Shown here piece by piece: positions 8,505 through 18,010 of a DNA stretch of 64,000 bases. Origin of the DNA: Planctomycetota bacterium (lineage in GTDB: Bacteria > Planctomycetota > UBA1135 > UBA2386); the NCBI GenBank assembly GCA_016716265.1, contig JADJWQ010000001.1, positions 496,001 to 560,000 of the forward strand. The letters are read 5' to 3'. The notes below the pieces were generated by a model. That model saw nothing but the letters and a program-made list of their open reading frames with translations, made no database searches and was not told the origin of the DNA. Position 1 is the stretch's first letter, and each line of letters starts with the position of its first letter. Made by a program: the position numbers and the translations under genes.

Positions 8505-10308
8505 TGGGAGAGCGACGCCACGGGCGAGTGGCACGCGACCTCACGGACGCCGTTACACGCCGACCAGTGGGCTTCTGTGGCGGCATTTGCGCCCAAGGCC
8601 TCGGACGGCCGCTTCGCTTTCGGGGTCGGTGATCGACCCTGGAGGAGAGAAGGCGAGGCTGGCCCCGAGAGGAGGTTCCCGGTGCGGGTCTACGACCAGG
8701 AAGGAACAGCGCTTCGCGAGTTCGACGAACACACCGGTCCGATCGCCGCGATCGCCTTCTCGCCGACGGATCCCGACCTGCTTCTTTCGGGATCGCTCGA
8801 CCACACGGCGCGGCTGTGGAACGTCCGATCCGGGGAATGCCTGCACCTGTTCCGCCACCAGGCCGCCGTGAAGTCGGTGGCCTTCTCGCCGGACGGCAAC
8901 CTCATCGTCACCGCCGCCCTCGATCGTCGCGCCAAGGTCTGGAGCACGACCAGCTTCGAGGAGGTCGGTGTCTGGTCGCATCCCGACGAGGTGGTCCAGG
9001 CCAGCTTCCTGCCCTCGGGTGCGTACGTGGTGACGTTTTGCAGGGACGGCGGGGTGAGACTCTCTTCGCCTTCTGGGCAGCCCGTCCTCTCCCTGATGCG
9101 CCCTTGGCCCAGCACGGGAGGTTCGATCTCCGGCGACGGCAACCTGATCCTCGGCGCCAGCACGGGAGGGACGCTCTGGTGCCTCGTGTGGCCCGAACTG
9201 CCGATCTTCCTCGGCCACGGAGCTGCATGCCACTGCGTGCGGTTCAGCTCCGACGGCCAGGTGGTCACCTGCTCGGACGATGGCACGGTGCGTTTCTGGA
9301 GCCGGGACGGTCGTGAGGACATCGACCGCCGGGTGCGCTGTCCGGGTCCGGTGCGCCACTTCGACCTGTCGCCCGATGGTCGGCACCTCGCCTGGATCGA
9401 CGACCGCAAGACCCTGCGCATCCGGGATCTCACCGGACCGAACCGGAGCGACCCGAGCCGGGACCTGGTGCGCCCCTCACCCGGCAACGACTCCTACCTG
9501 CGCGTCCGCTTCTCTCCCGACGGCGACCGGCTGTTGATCGCCAACTCGGCCGCAACCGGCGGCGCGGTGGTCATGGGCATCGAAGGGGAGGTCCTGGCGG
9601 ATCTGAGGCACGAGCCGGTGGGGAGCTGTCTCTGTGCCGTCTTCGAGCCGCACGGCCCGCGCATCGCGACGGTCGGCAGCAAGCCTCGAACGGCAAACGT
9701 ATGGGCCGACCTGAACGCCACCGAGCCGGTCGTACTGAGACATGAGGGCTACTCCTACGTGACGTCCGTCGCCTGGACACGCGATGCCTCCCGGCTCGTC
9801 ACGCTGCAGAACGGCGGCATGGTGAGATTCTGGGACGTCGACGCCGAGCAGGTCGTCTGGCAGCACCCGGACACGTCCCACGGGGCAAACTGGCTCGCTC
9901 TGTCCCCGGTCGACGATCGGCTCTTTTTGACCTGCCACTACGAGGCGGTCTACCTCTGGTCCACCGAGAGCGCCGACCCCCTGATGGTGCTGCGCGAGCC
10001 CCAGGGCTGGATGACCTGGGCCACCTTCGATCCCGAGGGGCGCCATGTGCTCACGGCCTCGGAGCACGGCTTCGTCCGCACCTGGCCGCTCGACGTCGAG
10101 GAGCTGAAGCAGATCGCCGAGGAGCGACTGCGGCAGCACCGATAGGGGTGGCAGGTCCGGCGGGTGCACGAGCCGCGACGGGTCCGCGAGCGGGATCCCC
10201 CGCTGCCATGGCGAGACGGTGGGAATCTCGCGGTTCCTCCGTTCGGTCCGGGACTGCCTGCTTCTCCTCCTCCTGACCGGCCAGATACCGGAATCCAGGA
10301 GACCGAAC

Positions 10309-11373
10309 ATGAAGCCCGCCATCCTCCCGTCCCCGACGACCCCCACCGGCCGTTCCCGGCACCGCGCCGCACGACTCGCCGTGGTGCTGGCACTCTGCTC
10401 TTCGCCGGCATTCGCACAGCTGCAGTTCGAAGAGCTGCGCAGGCAGCACCTGCCGGTAGGGCCGGATCTGCGCTCCCAGGACCTCGCGATCGGCGACGTC
10501 GATGGCGATCAGGACCTCGACGTCGTCTTCGGGTCGATGGCGCTCTACCGAAACGAAGGGCACGGGGTCTTCACCGACGTCACGGCGACCAGCCTGCCGC
10601 CCCAGAGTGCCCACGACGGAGACCGCCCGGTGTTCGGCGATGTGGACAACGACGGCGACCTCGACCTCGTGTTGGCAGTCCGCGGGCAGCGGAACCGGCT
10701 CTTCCTCAACGACGGCGCGGGCGTGTTCACCGACGCTACGACGACCCACTTGCCCCCGGACGCCGACGGGACGGTGGCGGTTGCTCTCGGCGATATCGAT
10801 GGCGACGCCGACCTCGACATCGTCTTCGGCAACGGTGGGCTGCAGCAGAACCGCGTCTATCGCAACGACGGTCCGGGGCCGTTGGCTGGGACGTTCACCG
10901 ACGTCACCGCCAACTCCCTGCCACTGGACGCCGAGCCGACCGCCGACGTCGTCCTCGGTGACGTCGACAACGACGGCGACCTCGACCTCGTCGTCGGCAA
11001 CGGAGCATGGAACGCGGTCTCGCATCCCGATCAGCTCTACCTCAACGATGGGTCAGGCATCTTCACCTGTGTGACGCCCTCGCAGATGCCGTCGATACCG
11101 GCTCAGGCCACGACGTCCCTGGAGCTCGGTGACGTGGACGGCGACGGCTACCTCGACCTGTTCCTCGACAACGGTGTAGTCGACCTCCTCTTCCTCAACG
11201 GCGGCGCCGCGAACCCTGGCCACTACGCGGACGTCAGCTCGACTCACCTGCCGATGAACGCCGGCTGGACCGGCGACTTCTCCCTGGGCGACGTCGACGG
11301 TGACGGCGATCTCGATGCGGTCCTCCGCGGTACCGACCAGTTCCGCCTCTACCGCAACGTAAGCGTCCGGTAG
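10309..11373 (+). pseudogene. Secreted FG-GAP/VCBS repeat protein, 3' end replaced by IS66
   Basis: The ATG at 10309 has AGGAG eight bases upstream and gives a signal peptide ending SSPAFAQ. About six FG-GAP/VCBS units follow, with Ca2+-binding-like loops such as GDVDGDQDLD, GDVDNDGDLD and GDIDGDADLD and the spacer FLNDG. These form beta-propellers in exported proteins. The last four codons (VSVR) and the TAG stop are supplied by the terminal repeat of the IS66 element, which starts at 11359. The true C-terminus is therefore missing and is not found on the far side of the IS. The 354-residue remnant may still be made and exported. It lies 163 bp downstream of the kinase gene. Confidence 0.8.
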
Positions 11374-11382
11374 AGCCCATCT
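11359..11382 (+). repeat. IS66 terminal inverted repeat, tnpC side
   Basis: GTAAGCGTCCGGTAG then AGCCCATCT. The complementary repeat is at 14011-14034 and differs at two positions. The TAG inside it terminates the FG-GAP gene. Confidence 0.85.
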
Positions 11383-11688
11383 GAACACGGGCGTCCGCCA
11401 GTGAGCGCCTGTCGCGCTCGGCAAGCGACTGGACCGGGCGGGCCGCGAGCACCCCCGGACAACTCGGCAACCTCGAACGGCGAAGGGTTCCTTCAGCTAC
11501 CGTTCGGCCGCGGGATCGTCGACCAGGCGGAGTCGGCCAACTGCCACCGGCGCTCGCTCCGGGTTCCGTCGCGGTTGCGTGGACGAACCTACGCTCGTGC
11601 GCCCGAGCGGCTGACCGGATCGACGTCGCCGTCCAACGTGTTCCCGTCAGCCGACCCGGCGGTCGCCGCGCAGATGCGGGCGCTGCGC

Positions 11689-13250
11689 TCAGCCCTGGCG
11701 CGCCGCCAACCAGCCGCGCGGCGTGAGCTCGCCGATGCGGGAGTTCGGCGTCGACCCGAGTCGCTGAAGCACGTCCTTCAGTACGTGAAGGGATCGATCT
11801 TCAGCTCCCAGCAGCCGACCGTCAGCGAGTAGAGTGGCCGCGGTCCGACCACCAGCTTCACTGCCGGCGAACAGCCAGTTCTTCCTGCCCACCGCGACCT
11901 TCCGGATCGCGCGTTCGCAGCGGTTGTTGTCGATCTCCAGGCGTCCGTTCTCGAGGAACCGACCGAGCGCATCCGCCTTCCGGTCGAAGTACCCGACGGC
12001 CTTGCCGATCGGGCTCTTCGGCAACACGTGGGCCTTCAGCTCGGCGAGCCAGCTTCGGAGGGAATCGAAGATGTCTTGCGATTCGGCAATCCGAAGTGCG
12101 AGTCGCTGGTCGGGAGTGAGGTCCTCCACCTTGGCCTGGCGTTCGACCTGGTAGAGGTGCTTGAACGCCCGCAAGACCGGCTCTGAGTGTTCCGAACAGC
12201 TGTCCAGCGCGTCGTAGAACTTGCGACGCGCATGCGCCATGCAGCCCGCCTCGAGGATCCGGCGATCGATGAAGAGCCGGTGGTAGCCCGAGAAGGCGTC
12301 CGCCTGCAGATAGCCCTGGAAGCCCGCCAGGATGCGCTCAGGGCCTGCACCGCTGCGACCCGCCGTGAAGTCGAACACGACGTCGCCCGGCTGCTCGCCG
12401 ACATAGACCCAGAGGTGCGACCGTTGGCTGTTCTTCGGCGCGCAGCCCTTCTGCAGCAGCGTGACCGTCGTGTCGTCCGTGGCCACGTAGCCCGAGGCGA
12501 TCGCCGCCTCCAGCATCGCGTCCACGATGGGTTGCGTCGCTGCAGCCGCATCTGCCATCCAGTCGCACAACGTCGACCGCGCGAGATCGACGCCGTGGCG
12601 AGCAAAGATGCCGGTCTGACGATGCAGCGGCAGGTGGTCGCTGTACTTCGCGGTCACCACCTGCGCCAGCATGGACGCGCCGGCCAGACCCTTCTCGATG
12701 ACTTGTGCGGGCAGCTCGGGCGTGACGATCCCGGCTTCCTCATGTAGCGGACACGCGAGCTTCGGCCGGCGGATCACTCGAACGAACACGCTCGCCGGCT
12801 CGTACTCGAGCCGCTCGGTCTCCTCGTAGCCGATGACATCTCGCTCGCGATGGTTGTCGCAACACGGACAGCGCATTTCCTCTGGGGTCGGCTCGATCAC
12901 TTCGACCACGCGGCGGATGTCTGCCGGGATCCGCGACGCACCGCGACGGCGCCGCTCTTTGGCGCCCCGACCGCGCGGCTCGTCGTCCGGCTCTTCCGCG
13001 TCCGGCGCCTCGTCGACATGTGGCGGCGGAGGCGCTTCCGGGTTCTCCAGCCCCGCGAACAGCGGCTCCTCGCCATCCACCGAATAGCGCTCGCTCCGCT
13101 TCCCGTACAGCTTGCGCAGCTGTAGGCGTCATGCCGCGCGCTGAGGATCTCGTACTTGTTGCGGAGCGCTTCGAGCTCGACGCGGAGCCCTGCGATGACC
13201 GCCGCGGCGTCGATGTCGACGTCTGTGTGCTGCTGCTCGTGAACCGCCAC
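11689..13250 (-). pseudogene. tnpC: IS66 transposase TnpC, frameshifted
   Basis: The main frame (13080 to 11689) holds the body of a DDE transposase of the IS66 type. It has a zinc-binding-like stretch CPCCDNHRERDVIG, then VTAKYSDHLPLHRQ, the catalytic core YVATDDTTVTLL and LQADAFSGY, and the family's closing region DNNRCERAIRKVAVGRKNWLF. The N-terminal coiled coil lies in another frame (13250 to about 13126; VAVHEQQHTDVDIDAAAV, then LEALRNKYEILSARHDAY). It must shift to reach LRKLYGKRSERY near 13120. Together they give about 520 residues, the normal length. The single-base shift inactivates the gene unless it is a sequencing error. Confidence 0.8.
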
Positions 13251-13260
13251 TCGCCGCAGA

Positions 13261-13641
13261 CTACGAAGCGAAGGCGGCGGGTGGCTCGGGAGGTTTCGAG
13301 ATCTTCGCGATTCGTGGTAGCCGTTTCGCTTGTCGGAAGTCGAGCCCACCGAGCAGCGCGTGCAGCTCGGTCGCACTGAGCTGCAGCGCAGGCGTGTCCG
13401 CATCAGGCCATGCGAACCGACCGCGCTCCAGCCGCTTCTGCAGCAGCCAGTACCCGCCCTCTTCCCAGCAGGATCTTCAGATGACTGCGCGCCCGGTTGC
13501 AGAACACGAACAGATGGCCGCTCATCGGATCCTCCCTCGGAGGACGTGCGCCACCAACCCGGCGAGCGAGTCGATCTGCTTGCGCATGTCGGTGTTGCCA
13601 CGCGCGAGGAAGATGCGGACCGAGGGAGGCAGGCTCAGCAT
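13261..13641 (-). pseudogene. tnpB: IS66 TnpB (Orf2), frameshifted
   Basis: Read from the ATG at 13641, which overlaps the tnpA stop, the product begins MLSLPPSVRIFLARGNTDMR. The frame then shifts near 13550, where CTCCGAGGGAGG replaces the CTCGAAGAGG seen in the copy at 455. A second shift follows near 13465. Piecing the frames together gives the standard TnpB sequence, including GHLFVFCNRARSHLKILL, YWLLQKRLERGRFAWP and a normal end at 13261. The total insertion is three bases, so both ends are in the original frame. TnpB is required for IS66 transposition; this copy is dead. Confidence 0.75.
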
Positions 13642-13976
13642 GACTTCACCGCCTCCAGCACGGCACGGATGTCATCGGCAGTCGATGCCGGCGGGACGCG
13701 GACCGTGACGTCGCCCACCTGGATCTCGATGCACGATGCCGAGCCGACGCGGACGCCGCGGACCTCGACCAGGTCGACGCCCGTAGCCGACCGCGCGGAC
13801 CGCGGCGCGACTTGCTCGGCCAGCGCCTCGGTACCGTACTGCCTCCGCCACGAGTAGATCGTCCAGGCCGTCACGCCGATCTCGCGCGCGTAGTCGGCTA
13901 CCGCGATGCGGCGGGCCGCGAGCTTGGACAGGTGTTCGCGGATCTCGGCGATCCGCGCCGGGGTGTGCTTCGCCAT
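13635..13976 (-). CDS. tnpA: IS66-family accessory protein TnpA
   Basis: The 113-residue protein begins MAKHTPARIAEIREHLSKLA and contains an N-terminal helix-turn-helix (YAREIGVTAWTIYSWRRQYG, residues about 29-48) and a C-terminal IEIQVGDVTVRVP region. It is the only intact gene of the IS66 operon and is first in it, 35 bp inside the terminal repeat. It is a paralogue of the protein at 129-461, with a few substitutions and a three-residue insertion near the middle. Confidence 0.85.
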   Translation of the reverse strand: MAKHTPARIAEIREHLSKLAARRIAVADYAREIGVTAWTIYSWRRQYGTEALAEQVAPRSARSATGVDLVEVRGVRVGSASCIEIQVGDVTVRVPPASTADDIRAVLEAVKSC

Positions 13977-14034
13977 GCGCCTCAGCCTGAGCGGCGCGAC
14001 GACGGAAAGTAGATGGGGGCTACCGGACGCTTAC

Positions 14035-14351
14035 GGTTCGAGAAACGTCGCGAGCGGCCTCTGCTCGACGACAACGGCGTCGACAACCTGCTGCGCGCGC
14101 TCAAGAGATACGCGAAACTCCTGCCCGCTGACTCCGACGCCCACGATGTGGTTAGCCGCGCGATCAAGCACTTCGCAAGGAACCGCGAACGCATGCGATA
14201 CGGCACCTTCCTCGCGATGGGGCTCCCCATCGGGAGTGGCCACGTCGAGTCCGCAGCGAAGAACATCGTCGCCCACCGACTCAAGCGCAGCGGCATGCGA
14301 TGGTCCGCCCGTAGGAAGTTCAAAGGGGTTTCTGGCGCAGCGACCGGGTAG
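14035..14351 (+). pseudogene. ISKra4-like transposase, C-terminal fragment
   Basis: The frame entering from the IS66 terminal repeat encodes about 105 residues ending at 14351. They include MRYGTFLAMGLPIGSGHVES followed by AAKNIVAHRLKRSGMRWS. GLPIGSG...VES...RLKxSGMRW is the hallmark C-terminal motif of ISKra4-type and related DDE transposases. Everything upstream of 14035 is gone, replaced by the IS66 element. The 3' end and the following 70 bp recur in inverted orientation at 3661-3780. Confidence 0.75.
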
Positions 14352-14421
14352 CCGAGGCGCGTTCGGGAACTCGAAAGCCCTCGACGAGGGCACTTTGACG
14401 AAGTCAGTCCAAGGAGATCTC
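14302..14421 (+). repeat. ISKra4-like tail, partner of the inverted copy at 3661-3780
   Basis: This segment covers the last 50 bp of the transposase fragment and the non-coding end through AAGGAGATCT (14412-14421). It aligns end to end with the reverse complement of 3661-3780. Shared blocks include CCCGTAGGAAGTTCAAAGGG and TCTGGCGCAGCGACCGGGTA. The remaining gap to the next gene (14422-14511) holds nothing I recognise. Confidence 0.7.
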
Positions 14422-14511
14422 ACCGACCTCAGGCCGTCGGCGAGCGACAAGGGCAGATCCCGAGCGTGAGTCGACCGCGGATCCGACCCCGACGGAGGGC
14501 GTTGATCAGGT

Positions 14512-16017
14512 TCAGTCCGGCCACAGGCCCGCCCCACCGGGCGGTGCCCGGGGCGGGGCAAGCGGCGGGAGTCGGGCCGGCAGATCCAGGTGGGTCAGGA
14601 TCCGAACGATGGTGCGCGGGTCGGTGATGAACGTCAGGAGCTGACGGCGGGTCTGGCAGCGAGGGCACACCAGAACGTCTACCCCAGAACAGCGCAACAT
14701 AAGCTGAGCCCAGGAGTAGCGTCGTCGCGTTCGCTTCTTGCCATCACGTTCCCCGCGCGGAGTCGAAGGGCGTTGCTGGATCGACCGGAACGAGGTTGGC
14801 GACTCGTCTTCAGCGGGCGGAGGCGGGACGACCCGATCCCGATACGACGCACCCGGTGCGAATGCCCCGTGGTACGTCACCAGGTTCTTCCTCGGACGCG
14901 GCACCAACGCAGCAAGCCGCTCGATCAGGACCAGCGGCTCGAACACCACCAGGTTCGTGCCGTCCTTCCACGGCCGCTTGAACCGGTAGACCACCTGGCC
15001 GTCGCGGGTCCAGGCCAGGCGATCCTGGTCGATGGCCGGGCGCAGGACGTATCGGCACAGCCGCTCCAGGGCTTCGCGACGGCCGGACTCGACCGCGGTC
15101 GCCGCGTGCAACGAGAAGCCCCGGTAGCGCGCCTGCTGATCGAAGGCATCCACGCCGTCACGAATCGCGTCCGGATCGCGCCAGCGGGGCACCGCGCGAC
15201 CAGCATGTTCGCCGAACGCTATCCGACCCCGGACCGCGGCGGCCTGACAAGCGTCGAGGGCGCTTCGCTCGTCGTCCAGTTGCAAGCCGCCCCCGTCGTC
15301 CCGCAGAAGTCCTCGGCCACGAAGCAGCGTGAGGACGCGACGGACGATGCGTGCCGTGACCCGGGCGAGCTGCTCGTCGGTCGGTGCCGGCAGCGCGTGG
15401 AAGCTCGCGCGGTCACGATCGGCCGTCACGACGAAGACCCCATCGACAATCAGAGCATGGAAGTGCGGGTTCAGGCGGAGGGCCGAGTCGTAGAGCTGAA
15501 CTGCGTTCACCCCCGCCGGCCGCGGCTCGACGATCCCGAGCTCCCGCGCCTGGCGGCGCTGCAACGCGAAGTCGCTCCGCCCGACGATCTTCCGCACCGC
15601 GAGCAGCAGCTCGGGGTCGCGGGCCAGCAGAAAGCGGAGTTCGAACGGCAGGCTCAGGACGACCTGGCGCACGGGGACCTCGGGGAACACCCGATCGACG
15701 AGCCATGCAGCCGTGTCGGCCATCCGACGACCGCCGCAGGACGGGCAGAAGCCACGCCGCTTGCAGCTGAAGGCCACCAGCTCGTCGACGCGGCAGCCGG
15801 GGCAGTAAACCCTCGCGAAGCCGGCAGCGAACTGCCCGCAGCGCAGGTGGTCCTCCAGCTCACGCCGCACGAAGCGGGGGATGGAACCGGCGCAGGGACC
15901 GCTGCCCGCATCGGTACGCGCCAGGAAGGTCGCGAGGTGTTGCTGGAGGACCTGGTAGAGAACGCCATCCTCCGGCCGCCTCCGTCGACGTTCGTTCAGC
16001 CATGGATGGGCCGCCAC
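14512..16017 (-). CDS. IS91-family (HUH) transposase
   Basis: The 501-residue protein has the IS91 layout. An N-terminal zinc-ribbon region carries YCPGCRVDELVAFSC and FCPSCGGRRMADTAAWL. A catalytic HUH motif lies in LNPHFHALIVDGVF. A later YVLRPA segment carries the candidate nucleophilic tyrosine, and KRPWKDGTNLVVFEPL and LVTYHGAFAPGA are family-typical. A C-terminal CPRC knuckle follows. IS91 elements move by rolling-circle single-strand transfer and create no target duplication. Length and motifs suggest a complete gene. I could not delimit the origin and terminus ends. Confidence 0.85.
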   Translation of the reverse strand: MAAHPWLNERRRRRPEDGVLYQVLQQHLATFLARTDAGSGPCAGSIPRFVRRELEDHLRCGQFAAGFARVYCPGCRVDELVAFSCKRRGFCPSCGGRRMADTAAWLVDRVFPEVPVRQVVLSLPFELRFLLARDPELLLAVRKIVGRSDFALQRRQARELGIVEPRPAGVNAVQLYDSALRLNPHFHALIVDGVFVVTADRDRASFHALPAPTDEQLARVTARIVRRVLTLLRGRGLLRDDGGGLQLDDERSALDACQAAAVRGRIAFGEHAGRAVPRWRDPDAIRDGVDAFDQQARYRGFSLHAATAVESGRREALERLCRYVLRPAIDQDRLAWTRDGQVVYRFKRPWKDGTNLVVFEPLVLIERLAALVPRPRKNLVTYHGAFAPGASYRDRVVPPPPAEDESPTSFRSIQQRPSTPRGERDGKKRTRRRYSWAQLMLRCSGVDVLVCPRCQTRRQLLTFITDPRTIVRILTHLDLPARLPPLAPPRAPPGGAGLWPD

Positions 16018-16367
16018 GCGGGCCTGTGGCGGGAAGGGTGGCCCGGGTCACGCCCGCTTCCACGAATCCGATCGAACACCGCCCGAGTTGCGAAGGTGTA
16101 GACCGTCCCCCGCCGGCCCTGCGATCTGCGGTCGGGAGGGACCCGGTCGATCGCGCGCCAGTCGTCAATCGAATCCGGCGAGCGGCACCGGCAATCGTAT
16201 TACGCTGCGCATCGCATTCCCTCTGGTATCGGACCACGACGAGGGTCTGCGATGGGGCGCGAGATCATTGACCAATGTCTCCGCCATGACGGGCGCGGCG
16301 CGTGGGCGGCACGCAATTCGTTCGCCCGACATGCGGGAACTGCCGCGCTCGCCGCTGAACTGCTTCC
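16018..16367. other. Non-coding stretch between IS91 gene and integration module
   Basis: These 350 bases contain only short overlapping frames without recognisable similarity. They probably include the IS91 upstream end and the control region of the following excisionase/integrase genes, but no specific site can be read. Confidence 0.4.
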
Positions 16368-16502
16368 GTGCAGACCGATCGCCAGGGCTGCCGTCACCCA
16401 TTCTTCCGCCCCATCGACGATCGCGCGCGACGCGCCCTCGAGGCGGCGATCTTCGAGGCCCTAGACATCGGCGCGGAGGAGGAGCAGCACGATGGCCGCT
16501 GA
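16368..16502 (+). CDS. Possible small ORF upstream of the excisionase gene
   Basis: From GTG at 16368 a 44-residue frame reads MQTDRQGCRHPFFRPIDDRA and continues through ALEAAIFEALDIGAEEEQ to a TGA at 16500-16502. It overlaps the start of the next gene (16492) by 11 bases, as integrated-element genes often do, and its acidic amphipathic C-terminus looks protein-like. No family recognised. It is short and could be chance in GC-rich DNA. Confidence 0.3.
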   Translation: MQTDRQGCRHPFFRPIDDRARRALEAAIFEALDIGAEEEQHDGR

Positions 16503-16791
16503 TCCCCGCAACCAGCCGCCTCCGTCCGAGCCCGCAGCACGGCGCGGAGGGAGCGACATCCACCCTCGGGCGCGCACATCAGGCGGCGAGTCGGAGATCT
16601 TGCGAGGACCCGAACATCTCCTGATCACGGTGCCGGAAGCCGCTTGCCTGCTTCGCGTCGGCAAGCGAACTGTGTGGAGGTTGATGGCCGACCCTGAGTC
16701 CGGATTCCCGAGTCCTCGCCGCATCCGCGGGCGCACGCTGCTCGTACGCGACGAGGTGCTCGCGTTCGTCGATGCGGAGGCGTCGCAATGA
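16492..16791 (+). CDS. xis: Excisionase-like helix-turn-helix protein
   Basis: The 99-residue product has a disordered N-terminus and a MerR/Xis-type DNA-binding domain over about residues 45-95: LLITVPEAACLLRVGKRTVW, then a winged part RIRGRTLLVRDEVLAFVD. Such proteins bind attachment sites and set the direction of tyrosine-recombinase reactions, or bind their own promoter. Its TGA overlaps the integrase ATG (ATGA at 16788), so the two are translationally coupled. Intact. Confidence 0.75.
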   Translation: MAADPRNQPPPSEPAARRGGSDIHPRARTSGGESEILRGPEHLLITVPEAACLLRVGKRTVWRLMADPESGFPSPRRIRGRTLLVRDEVLAFVDAEASQ

Positions 16792-17867
16792 AGCAGGCCG
16801 GGCAGAGCCCATGGAATGGCAATCCGTATCGGCGGCCGAACAGCCCGTTCTGGCACATCGTGTTCACCGATGCGGATGGCGTCACGCGGCGCCGGTCGAC
16901 GCAGACCAAGGACGTGCGCGTCGCCCGCGAGCGGCTGGCCGAGACCCTGCGCGCGGTCGAGCAGGCGAGGGCCGGCCATGTCGATCGCTTCGCGCGCAAC
17001 CGCTCCATCCCGATCCAGCAGTTCATCGACGAGTACCGGGCAACGCTGGAGGCGAACCAGTCGGCGCCGCGGTACGTGGCGGGCACGATCCGGCAGATCC
17101 GGCAGTTCCTCGCCTTCGCGAAGGTGAAGCACCTGCCCGAGATCCACATCGCCGACGCCGAGCGGTTCCTCACCTCGATCCGCGCCGAGCGCAGCGCGAA
17201 GACGCGCGACCACTACGCCGGCGCGCTGCGCGGCTTCAGCAAGTGGCTGGAGCGCACCGGGCGCTGGGAGTGCGACCCGCTGCGGAACCTCGCGGTCCGG
17301 ACCTCGAACCGCGACAAGTTCCGGATCTTCAAGCGCGTCGGCTTCCGCTTCGAGGAGGCCGAGCGGCTCGTCGAGGCGGCCTGGACACGCTACGTCGCGG
17401 AGCGGCCGCTCGGCGGCTTGCAGTCGCGGCCCGACTACTGCGAGGCGGTGCGCGACCGGCAGGTGCTGTACTGGTTCGTGCTGACGACTGCGTTCCGCGC
17501 CGGGGAGTGCGCGTCGCTCTGCTGGGACGACCTGTGCCTCGACAGCGCACGGCCCTCGGTGCGGCTCGACGGGCGGTTCACGAAGAACGGCGACGACGCC
17601 GTCATCCCGCTGCAGGGCTTCGTGGTCGACTCGCTCAGGGAGATGCGGGCGCGACGCGATGCGCTGCACGCCCGGCGCGGCGACGACCCCGTGCGCGATG
17701 CGGACCGCGTGTTCCGCCTGCCGTCGAAGATCGCCACGATCGTGCGCAAGGACGCCGAGACCGCCGGCCTCACCGCCGAGCGCGGCGCTGGACGGAAGCG
17801 GGTCGACTTCCACTGCCTGCGCAAGAGCTGCGCGCGGATCCTGATCGAGCTGAAGGTGCACCCCATC

Positions 17868-17902
17868 TCGGGCTTCGCCCGACACCCAACCGGTAGCCCG
17901 GT
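17868..17902 (+). repeat. Left-end tandem hairpins of the element
   Basis: Hairpin 1 is TCGGGC (17868-17873), loop TTC, GCCCGA (17877-17882), starting two bases inside the junction. Hairpin 2 is ACCGG (17889-17893), loop TAGC, CCGGT (17898-17902). A further CCCA lies between them at 17885-17888. The same structures occur at the 8504 end of copy 1. Confidence 0.8.
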
Positions 17903-18010
17903 CGACGCACGAACGTGGATGAAGCAGCCGGTCGTCGTCAGGGGATGAAGACGGCGCCGCTCTCCGCTACGACTCCAGCTTGCAACAAGTAGCCAAGCGG
18001 AGGCAGCGCC

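Larger units (their letters stand above)
4951..10145 (+). pseudogene. Membrane Ser/Thr kinase with WD40 repeats, split by a mobile element
   Basis: The gene is interrupted at 6775-8504. Joining CTC (6772-6774) to TGG (8505) gives one uninterrupted 1154-residue protein that reads SAVLWESDATGEW across the junction, which fits a WD40 blade. It has an N-terminal acidic region (1-75), then a protein kinase domain with glycine loop GRGGMG (85-90), VALK lysine 107, HRD 231-233, DFG 251-253 and GTPAYMSPEQL. One membrane helix (about 400-425) and a long C-terminal WD40 region follow (FSPDGN and FSPTDPD blades). It is translationally coupled to the ECF sigma factor gene (4-nt overlap). The kinase and membrane helix remain in the 5' fragment; the propeller is cut off and lacks its own start, so the full receptor kinase is not made. 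Confidence 0.9.
11359..14034 (-). mobile_element. Complete but decayed IS66-family element
   Basis: The 2676 bp element has matching termini: GTAAGCGTCCGGTAG at 11359 and its complement ending at 14034, about 22 of 24 terminal bases identical. It carries tnpA, tnpB and tnpC on the minus strand in standard order. The flanking octamers (ACCGCAAC at 11351-11358, GGTTCGAG at 14035-14042) do not match, so the expected 8-bp target duplication is absent and a flank was rearranged after insertion. tnpB and tnpC contain frameshifts. The stretch 11383-11688, between the terminal repeat and tnpC, is non-coding as far as I can tell. Confidence 0.85.

Noticed and set aside
13261..13641. Treating the frameshifts in IS66 tnpB and tnpC as sequencing errors
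   Set aside because: Frameshifts are concentrated in mobile elements while long host genes (RND, NRPS, kinase halves) are uninterrupted, so real decay is the simpler explanation; long-read confirmation would settle it.
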